This document shows positions 7,638-13,057 of a stretch of 14,154 nucleotides of DNA, one piece after another (the first letter of the stretch is position 1; the number at the start of each line of letters is the position of its first letter). Under the pieces are notes generated by a model that had not been told where the DNA came from, searched no databases, and saw only the letters and a list, made by a program, of their open reading frames with translations. The translations under genes were made by a program, and so were the position numbers. This stretch comes from Desulfarculus sp. Lineage in GTDB: Bacteria; Desulfobacterota; Desulfarculia; Desulfarculales; Desulfarculaceae. The stretch lies in contig JAIWNN010000116.1 of assembly GCA_020216805.1 (NCBI GenBank), forward strand, positions 1 to 14,154. Direction: 5' to 3'.

Positions 7638-7678
7638 GTGTGATTCAAAGGGTTTCCCGTCCTTTGAATCACACTTTT
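7638..7678 (+). terminator. Strong Rho-independent terminator after the small Tyr-rich ORF
   Basis: A perfect 14-bp stem, GTGTGATTCAAAGG (7638-7651) with CCTTTGAATCACAC (7661-7674), closes a 9-base loop and runs directly into TTTT (7675-7678). It starts seven bases after the TAA of the small ORF. It is the clearest intrinsic terminator in the window and could insulate the small gene from the HD-GYP gene downstream. The stem is symmetric and A-rich before the opposite side, so some activity on the minus strand is possible. Confidence 0.85.
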
Positions 7679-7875
7679 CAGTTAACACAAGGGTCTATAA
7701 ACTCAACTCACGAATAATGCTGTCACGTTGATTCTTAGCTCACCAATCTTCAACGACATTCCGGTGACATCTTCCGCCCGTTGCCGCGCGGTCATGCGGC
7801 CGTAATCATTTCCGGCTAAGGTGGACTCACGCCGAGGTTGGCGTCTGCCCTCCAACCTTAAGCTGGAAGCATCCC
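7679..7875 (+). other. Intergenic region upstream of the HD-GYP gene
   Basis: Nearly 200 bp separate the terminator from the HD-GYP start. The first 80 bp are AT-rich like the small-gene island; GC content then rises toward the coding region. A TATAAA near 7693 lacks a well-spaced -35 element, so I do not call a promoter. The only structure I can support is the hairpin just before the start codon, listed separately. Confidence 0.4.
7834..7859 (+). promoter_or_regulatory. Leader hairpin just upstream of the HD-GYP start codon
   Basis: AGGTTGG (7835-7841) and CCAACCT (7852-7858) form a 7-bp stem with a 10-base loop, extendable by one G-U pair. It ends 17 bases before the ATG at 7876. There is no U-tract, so it is not a canonical terminator; it could affect translation of the HD-GYP message. 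The repeat is seen directly; the function is inference. Confidence 0.35.
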
Positions 7876-8943
7876 ATGCCCCAGGATGCCCTGGCCCCCG
7901 TGGCGTCGGAAGGGCTGTTGGAAGCCCTGCCCGACCAGACCCGCAACGTCGAGGTCTTCGATCCCCTGTTCCACGGCATGCTGCCGGTGGGCCTGGGGAT
8001 GCTGACCCCGGGCCGGCCCTGCCCGGTGGACCTGTTCATGCCGCTCTATCTGGAGGACCAGGACCGGGTGGAGATGACCCAGGTCTGCCGCGCGGGCGAC
8101 GTCTTCCTGCCCGCCTGGCGGCAACGCCTGGTCAGCCTGCACCAGGGCCACCTCTACGTGCCCCGGGGCGCGGCCGCCGCCCTGCTGAGCCAAGTGACGC
8201 AGCGCGGCGCGGAGGAGCTGGCCCAGCGGCCGGCCATGCTCAAACGCACCTACCTGCGCGAGCTGGCCATCTTCGCCCTCTGGAACCTGATGCACGCCGA
8301 CGACGGCCCCGCGGCCCTGGCCGCCTGCCTGGCGGAGGTCCGCCGCCTGGTGGAGCTGATCGCGGCGCAGGAGGAGATGCTGGCCCGGTTGGGGCCGTTC
8401 CTGCGGGCCGACCCCAGCCTCTTTTCCCATTCGGTCAACGTCTGCCTGACCGCCATGGCCCTGGCCCGCCACCTGGACCTCTCAGACGCCCGCACCGTCA
8501 ACCTGGGCCTGGCCGGGCTGCTGCACGACCTGGGGCGCTCGCGCCTGCCCCGGGGATTGTGGGAAAAACCGGGCCGGCTCAACCTGGAGGAGACCCGGCT
8601 GATGCAACGCCACCCCAAGCTGGGCCACGAGATGCTGGCGGCGGCCGGGGGTCTGCCGCCCCAGGTGCTCTTGGCGGTGCTGCATCACCATGAGAACGCC
8701 GACGGCTCGGGCTATCCCGGCCGCTTGCCCGCCGCCTCCACCCCGATGCTGGCCCGCTGGCTGCGCCTGATCGATTCCTTCGACGCCATGACCAGCCACC
8801 GCTCCCACCGCAAGGCCCTGAGCGCCTTCGCCGCGGTCCAGGCCATCATGGCCGACGCCGACCGCTGCTTCGGTCCGGACATCACCCCCCAGTTCGTGGG
8901 CTTTCTCACCAGCCAGTTCGTGAACCGCCCCCCGGGGGACTAG
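7876..8943 (+). CDS. HD-GYP domain protein, probable cyclic-di-GMP phosphodiesterase
   Basis: This 355-aa cytoplasmic protein has an N-terminal domain of about 150 residues that I cannot name (it contains DVFLPAWRQRLVSLHQGHLYVP, broken by no obvious motif). A helical linker leads to a full HD-GYP domain: His185 in SHSVNV, the His217-Asp218 pair in GLLHDLGRSRLP, a downstream KPGRL and RHP, then HHHENADGSGYP with Gly279-Tyr280-Pro281, and finally RLIDSFDAMTS. HD-GYP enzymes hydrolyse c-di-GMP to pGpG or GMP using two or three metal ions. The metal ligands and the GYP signature all look intact, so activity is likely. The ATG at 7876 has only a weak ribosome site (GGAAG) and follows a leader hairpin. 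Its stop codon falls inside the left arm of an inverted repeat shared with the 3' end of the TerC gene. Confidence 0.93.
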   Translation: MPQDALAPVASEGLLEALPDQTRNVEVFDPLFHGMLPVGLGMLTPGRPCPVDLFMPLYLEDQDRVEMTQVCRAGDVFLPAWRQRLVSLHQGHLYVPRGAAAALLSQVTQRGAEELAQRPAMLKRTYLRELAIFALWNLMHADDGPAALAACLAEVRRLVELIAAQEEMLARLGPFLRADPSLFSHSVNVCLTAMALARHLDLSDARTVNLGLAGLLHDLGRSRLPRGLWEKPGRLNLEETRLMQRHPKLGHEMLAAAGGLPPQVLLAVLHHHENADGSGYPGRLPAASTPMLARWLRLIDSFDAMTSHRSHRKALSAFAAVQAIMADADRCFGPDITPQFVGFLTSQFVNRPPGD

Positions 8944-8954
8944 GGACTGTTAAC
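8938..8954 (+). repeat. Left outer inverted repeat of the intergenic element
   Basis: GACTAGGGACTGTTAAC here is the imperfect reverse complement of 9158-9174, which reads GACTAGGGCTGGTTAAC on the minus strand. The two differ by one inserted base on each side. The TAG stop of the HD-GYP gene lies inside this arm (8941-8943). Confidence 0.6.
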
Positions 8955-9021
8955 CCAAACGTAATTACCAGATTAGTAATCCGAATCGAGCGGACGACGA
9001 GCCCCGCGCAACTGCCTTTTT

Positions 9022-9126
9022 GTCATTGCGAGGAGCAAAGCGACGCGGCAATCTCTTTCTTGTTTTCAACACATTGGAAGCAACCAATAAGACCGCGGGA
9101 GATTGCTTCGCTGCGCTCGCAATGAC
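9022..9126. repeat. Palindromic intergenic repeat pair (GTCATTGCGAG...GCAATCTC type)
   Basis: The left arm (9022-9055) starts with GTCATTGCGAG and ends with GCAATCTC. The right arm (9099-9126), read on the minus strand, starts and ends with the same two blocks, separated by a different, six-base-shorter core. The 43 bp between them is AT-rich. From memory, repeats of this kind are scattered through many intergenic regions in Deltaproteobacteria and unrelated bacteria, and are thought to be small non-autonomous palindromic elements. Transcribed, it would fold into a long hairpin and may act as a bidirectional transcription stop between the convergent HD-GYP and TerC genes. Confidence 0.75.
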
Positions 9127-9157
9127 CACCAGAGGCGCATCACGTCAATCCAATGAC

Positions 9158-9174
9158 GTTAACCAGCCCTAGTC
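9158..9174 (-). repeat. Right outer inverted repeat of the intergenic element
   Basis: This is the partner of the repeat at 8938-8954, in opposite orientation. It ends exactly one base before the TAG stop of the minus-strand TerC gene (9177-9175). Together the outer arms bracket about 237 bp containing the palindromic repeat pair. Confidence 0.6.
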
Positions 9175-9933
9175 CTACGGCTGATCCCCGCCGGCCCCGC
9201 CCGCCCGGGCGGCCTGGTTGCGGGCGCGCAGGTTGAGCATCTCCACCCCCAGGCTGAAGGCCATGGCGAAATAGACGTAGCCCCGGTCCAGGTGTTGGCC
9301 CAGGCCCTCGGCGGTGAGCATCACCCCGATCAGGATCAAAAAGGCCAGGGCCAGCATCCGGATGGTGGGGTGCTTTTCCACGAAGCGGCTGACCGCCCCG
9401 CTGAAGACGATCATGACCGCCACCGCGATGATCACCGCCAGGATCATCACCAAAAGCTGGTTGGCCATGCCCACCGCGGTGATCACCGAATCCAGCGAGA
9501 AGACGATGTCGATGATCCCCACCTGGGCCACCACCGGCCAGAACCGGGCCCCGGCCCTGGTCGCCGCCTCGGCCGCCCGGCCGGCGTGCTCCAGCTGGGC
9601 GTGGATCTCGTGGGTGGCCTTGGCCAGCAGGAAAAGCCCCCCGCCCAGCAGGATCAGGTCGCGGCCGCTGAAGGCGTGGTCCCAGAGGCTGAACAGGGGC
9701 GCGGTCAGGCGCATCACCCAGGTGATGGCCAACAGGAGCAGGATGCGCGTGATCAGGGCCAGCGTCAGGCCCAGCCGGCGGGCCGAGGGCTGCTGGACCA
9801 GCGGCAGGCGGCCGGTGAGGATGGCGATGAAGACGATGTTGTCGATGCCCAGCACGATCTCCAGGGCGGTCAGCGTCACCAGGGCGATCAGGGCCTGGAG
9901 GGAGAAAAGGTCGGGCGGGAAAAGCTCGGCCAT
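9175..9933 (-). CDS. TerC-family integral membrane protein (putative metal-ion exporter)
   Basis: This 252-aa protein matches the TerC family in length and motifs. About seven hydrophobic segments are visible, with the paired acidic motifs ALEIVLGIDNIVFIAIL (E25, D31, N32) and VGIIDIVFSLDSVITAVGM (D142, D148) and the conserved KHPTIRMLALAFLILIGVML (187-206). There is no C-terminal CBS or CorC domain, so it is the short TerC type. Family members are tied to tellurite resistance and, more recently, to manganese or other divalent cation export that supplies secreted metalloproteins; the metal here is unknown. Start: ATG at 9933-9931 with a GGAG 11 bases upstream. It lies 77 bp downstream of the glycosyltransferase stop on the same strand, probably in one transcript. 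The two genes are separated by GC-rich competing hairpins without a U-tract. Its 3' end abuts the inverted-repeat element. Confidence 0.94.
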   Translation of the reverse strand: MAELFPPDLFSLQALIALVTLTALEIVLGIDNIVFIAILTGRLPLVQQPSARRLGLTLALITRILLLLAITWVMRLTAPLFSLWDHAFSGRDLILLGGGLFLLAKATHEIHAQLEHAGRAAEAATRAGARFWPVVAQVGIIDIVFSLDSVITAVGMANQLLVMILAVIIAVAVMIVFSGAVSRFVEKHPTIRMLALAFLILIGVMLTAEGLGQHLDRGYVYFAMAFSLGVEMLNLRARNQAARAGGAGGDQP

Positions 9934-10010
9934 GGCGATCTTCGCTCCGTGATCGGCCAGCCCCGCCCGGGGCTCCGAGCGGGGCGGTTACTTGGTCGAC
10001 GGCCGGTCGG

Positions 10011-11270
10011 CTAGCCGGCGTGGGGCAGGCCGCCGGCCTTGGCCTCCCAGACCCGGATCAGATAGGGTTTCTGCTCCTCGAACATCTGGGCCTGGGCCTC
10101 CACCAGGGCCTCGGCCTCGGCGCTGGTCATCTCCCAGCTCTCGCGCACGAAGCTGGCCACCCGGGCGTAGTACAGCGGCGTGACCAGGTCCACCAGGTTC
10201 ATGCGGTTGTGGGTCCAGGCGTGAAAGGTGGCGGCCAGCTCGTAAAGAATCTGGATCCAGGCCGGGGTGGGCAGGTGGAAGTTCTTGCGGCCCAGCTTGG
10301 CCGCCCGGCTGATTTGTGCAAAGCACTCCGGACAGAAAATCTCTTTCCAAAGGGCCTTGAACTGGCCGTAGCCCACCTTGAAATGTTTTATCAGGTTGTC
10401 CAGGTTGACCTTGACCTCCTCCGGCTCCACCGCGCTGGGGTGGTCGAAGGTGGGCACGGTCACGCTGCCCTGGATGTTCTTCCACTTGCCCTCGTTGCGC
10501 TCCATCAGGGTGAACAGCGTCCAGATCACCTGGCGGAACATGGGGCCCAGGTGTTGGCTGGGGTCCTTGGCGTCATGGATCTTGACCCCCAGGTTGGACT
10601 GGCAGATCTTGAACCCCCCGGCCACCGCCTCGGTGGTCATCCAGATGTCGATGCCGTAGCGGGCCACCTCGGTCTGCCAGAGGTCCTGCTCCACGTAGTG
10701 CTTGGCCAGATCGCGGGAGAGGGCGAAGTCGCCGCCGATGGGCTGGCGGACGCGCTTGCCGTAGAGCGCGCGGGTGAGGTTGTAGACGATGTTGTTGGTG
10801 ATGGTGCCGTCGTACTTGTGGCGCAGGTAGACCGGGGCCACGTACTGGTAGCCTTTTTCCAGCACCGGGTCCAGCAGGTAGGGCACCCAGTCGCTGGTGA
10901 TGGAGCGCAGGTCGGAATCCACCACCGCCAGGGCCGCGACCTTGAGCCGCTCGCCGGCCTCGAAGATGGAGCGCAGGGCGCTGCCCTTGCCCCCCGGGCC
11001 GCGATAGATGCCGATCAGCTTCTCCTGCCAGGGCTTGATCTGGAATTCCTTGGCCACCTCGCGGGTGTCGTCGGTGCTGCCGCCGTCGGCGACCATGATC
11101 ACGCAGCGCTGGTCCTTATAGTATTTGGCCAGGCCGTGGCTGAGCATCTGGATGACGTGGGCGATGGTGGCCTCGTTGTTGAAGCAGGGGATGCCCACCA
11201 GGATGTCGGCGCGGTCGATCTCCTCCAGGCGCTTGGCGGTGTAGCCGCGCAGGGCGGTGTTGAACTTCAC
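10011..11270 (-). CDS. GT-A glycosyltransferase, glucosyl-3-phosphoglycerate synthase-like (GT2/GT81)
   Basis: This 419-aa protein has an N-terminal GT-A domain: ILVGIPCFNNE (23-33), VADGGSTDDT (60-69), YRGPGGKGSALRSIF (89-103) and the metal-binding D118-S119-D120 in VVDSDLRS. A QPIGGDFALSR acceptor-site motif follows. The GPGGKG and DSDL motifs and the later helical region resemble glucosyl-3-phosphoglycerate and mannosylglycerate synthases, which make compatible-solute precursors from a nucleotide sugar. The C-terminal 100 or so residues are an extra helical extension with a Cys-Pro-Glu-Cys at 313-316. I chose the GTG at 11270-11268 because AAAGGAG sits five bases upstream and homology begins about 20 residues later; the frame open further upstream encodes an Arg/Pro-rich stretch with no such site and overlaps the NamZ gene. 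It is probably in one operon with TerC and possibly NamZ. The exact product could instead be another glycoside. Confidence 0.88.
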   Translation of the reverse strand: MKFNTALRGYTAKRLEEIDRADILVGIPCFNNEATIAHVIQMLSHGLAKYYKDQRCVIMVADGGSTDDTREVAKEFQIKPWQEKLIGIYRGPGGKGSALRSIFEAGERLKVAALAVVDSDLRSITSDWVPYLLDPVLEKGYQYVAPVYLRHKYDGTITNNIVYNLTRALYGKRVRQPIGGDFALSRDLAKHYVEQDLWQTEVARYGIDIWMTTEAVAGGFKICQSNLGVKIHDAKDPSQHLGPMFRQVIWTLFTLMERNEGKWKNIQGSVTVPTFDHPSAVEPEEVKVNLDNLIKHFKVGYGQFKALWKEIFCPECFAQISRAAKLGRKNFHLPTPAWIQILYELAATFHAWTHNRMNLVDLVTPLYYARVASFVRESWEMTSAEAEALVEAQAQMFEEQKPYLIRVWEAKAGGLPHAG

Positions 11271-11413
11271 GTCGGCTCCTTTCGCTGGCGGCCGGGAAAG
11301 GAAAGCGACCGGCCGGGGCGCGCCGGGCCTGGCCAGGGGATCGGCCAGGGTTGGGCGGCGGGACCGTGTCCGCACCGCGGGGCCGGCCGCTTTCCGCTTC
11401 CGGCGGGGTTGGG

Positions 11414-12613
11414 TCAATCTTCTCGCCGGTCGGGATATAGCAAAAAAGATAGCACCCTTTTTCGCCAGGCCGCCAGCCCCGGCCGCCACCGCGGCTCGAT
11501 CGCGGCGAAAAACTCCCCTCTTTGCAGCCGGTTGGCCGCATCCGGATCGCCCAGGAGCAGGTCCAGGGGTCGGCGGACGTGCTCGTATTCATAGGGCGGG
11601 GGGCGGAAGTCCCAGAGCCCGGGGTGGACCCGGTTGATGGCCGACAGGAGCGCGCAGGTCAGGCGCAGGGGGCGGAAGAGGTCCGGGTCGGTGACATGGA
11701 TCTGCCAGCCGCCACAGGTCAGCCCGGCGTGCTTGTGGAAGGTGGGCTCGAAAAAAAGCGGCCGGAGCCGGCAGCCGGCCAGGGCGTATTCCTCCACCGC
11801 CTCGGCCACCGCCCAGGGGTCCACCCCCGGCCCGCCGCTGATCTCGAAGGGCCGGGTGGTGCCGCGCCCCTCGCTCAGGGTGGTCCCCTCCAGGAGCACC
11901 TGGCCGGGATAGACCCGGGCGCTGTCCAGGGTGGGCAGGTTGGGGCTGGGCAACACCCAAGGCAGGCCGGTGGTGGCCAGATCCCCGCCGGTCCAGCCCT
12001 GGGCCTGGATCACCCGCAGGTCCAGGTCCAGGCCGCGCTCGGCCACCACCAGCCGGGCCAGCTCGCCCAGGGTCAGGCCGTGGCGCAGGGGCATGGGGTG
12101 GGGGCCCACGAAGCTCATCAACTCCGGGGGCAGGATCGGCCCCTCCTCGCCCCGGCCCAGAGGGTTGGGGCGGTCCAGCACCCAGACCGCCACCCCGGCC
12201 CCGGCGCACTGCTCCAGGCAGGCCACCAGGGTGGTGAAGAAGGTGTAGACCCGGCAGCCCACGTCGATCAGATCCACCAGGAGCACGTCCAGGCCAGCCA
12301 ACATCTCCGGGGTGGGGCGGCGGGTGTCGCCATACAGCGACCAAATCGGCAGGCCCAGGCGGGGGTGAATGGCGTGGGCGCTCTCCACCATGTTGTCCTG
12401 CTTGTCGGCGAAAAACCCGTGCTGGGGGCCGAAGATGGCCTTGAGGCGGCCGGGCAGGGCCCGGGCCACCGCCTCCGGGGCCGGGGTCAGGTCGGGCAGG
12501 ACCGCGGCCGGGTTGGATAAGAGGCCCAACCTGGCCCGGGCCAGGTCGGCCGGGGGTTGGGCGGCCAGGCGGGCCAGGCCGGTGGACACGCGGGGCTGAT
12601 CGGGGACGGACAT
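11414..12613 (-). CDS. DUF1343 / NamZ-type exo-beta-N-acetylmuramidase (GH171)
   Basis: This 399-aa protein carries the whole DUF1343 signature: LLSNPAAV (31-38), FGPQHGFFADKQDNMVES (61-78), SLYGDTRRPT (92-101), DLIDVGCRVYTF (114-125), LDRPNPLG (146-153), SFVG (167-170), SPNLPTLDSARVYPG (223-237) and EGTTLSEGRGTTRPFE (242-257). NamZ enzymes remove terminal N-acetylmuramic acid from peptidoglycan fragments, supporting wall turnover or recycling. Known members are often exported, but this N-terminus (MSVPDQPRVSTGLARL) has no signal peptide, so it should act in the cytoplasm unless the start is misplaced. Start: ATG at 12613-12611, with a weak AAGGG site. It is divergent from the diguanylate cyclase across 170 bp, and 143 bp precede the next gene on the same strand, so membership of one operon with the glycosyltransferase is possible but not certain. 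Confidence 0.93.
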   Translation of the reverse strand: MSVPDQPRVSTGLARLAAQPPADLARARLGLLSNPAAVLPDLTPAPEAVARALPGRLKAIFGPQHGFFADKQDNMVESAHAIHPRLGLPIWSLYGDTRRPTPEMLAGLDVLLVDLIDVGCRVYTFFTTLVACLEQCAGAGVAVWVLDRPNPLGRGEEGPILPPELMSFVGPHPMPLRHGLTLGELARLVVAERGLDLDLRVIQAQGWTGGDLATTGLPWVLPSPNLPTLDSARVYPGQVLLEGTTLSEGRGTTRPFEISGGPGVDPWAVAEAVEEYALAGCRLRPLFFEPTFHKHAGLTCGGWQIHVTDPDLFRPLRLTCALLSAINRVHPGLWDFRPPPYEYEHVRRPLDLLLGDPDAANRLQRGEFFAAIEPRWRPGLAAWRKRVLSFLLYPDRRED

Positions 12614-12633
12614 GCCGCTGGCCCTTTTCAGAT

Positions 12634-12642
12634 TGGTATAAA
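12634..12642 (+). promoter_or_regulatory. Candidate extended -10 promoter for the diguanylate cyclase gene
   Basis: TGGTATAAA is a TG-N-TATAAA extended -10 element (five of six -10 bases match TATAAT); no good -35 is visible. Transcription would begin near 12650, giving a leader of about 134 nt to the ATG at 12784. That leader contains a CCCGC/GCGGG hairpin around position 12720. I saw no c-di-GMP riboswitch core in it. Confidence 0.4.
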
Positions 12643-13057
12643 AGCTCTAGAATGAAAAACCACCATTGCGATCACCGCAGTATAAGCCGCTCCCCGTTCT
12701 CGCTCAAGGCCAGCCCGCCGGCGCGGGGGGAGCACTTCCCTCGCGATCGTTTCGCCCCGGCGGTCACGACCAGGCAGGAAACCATGGACCTGGACATCCG
12801 CACCCTCCTGCTGGCCATGATTGTGCTCCAGTTGGCCATCGGTCTGGCGATGCTGGTCTTTTGGCGCACCCAGAAGGTCTTCCCCGGTTTCGGCTACGTC
12901 GCCCTCTGCAACCTGGTGATGGCCGGCGCCTATCTGATGCTGGGCCTGCGCGGGGTGATTCCCCTGTGGCTGTCGGTGCTGGGCGGCAACCTGCTCCTGG
13001 CCCTGGGCGGCCTCTGGCGCTGGCTGGGGGTTCGCATCTTTTGGGGCCGGACCGGCC

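Noticed and set aside
7428..7688. Minus-strand frame (86 codons) antisense to the small Tyr-rich ORF
   Set aside because: It starts inside the terminator hairpin and has no ribosome site; the plus-strand ORF has both expression signals.
9960..9985. GC-rich hairpin GCCCCGC/GCGGGGC between the GT81-like gene and TerC, with a competing alternative stem
   Set aside because: No U-tract on either strand and it is expected by chance in such GC-rich DNA; not called as a terminator or attenuator.
11271..11489. N-terminal extension of the GT81-like glycosyltransferase
   Set aside because: Arg/Pro-rich, overlaps the NamZ 3' end, and lacks the AAAGGAG site seen before the GTG at 11270.
10020..11594. 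Long plus-strand open frame (524 codons) across the GT81-like glycosyltransferase
   Set aside because: Antisense shadow with low-complexity Gly/Val/Leu/His composition; the minus strand carries the catalytic motifs.
12652..12783. N-terminal extension of the diguanylate cyclase from ATG 12652
   Set aside because: Charged, non-conserved-looking sequence and no ribosome site; the ATG at 12784 has CAGGAA and starts directly at the first membrane helix.
12643..12783. Possible c-di-GMP riboswitch in the diguanylate cyclase leader
   Set aside because: No recognisable GEMM core or tetraloop-receptor arrangement; only short GC hairpins.
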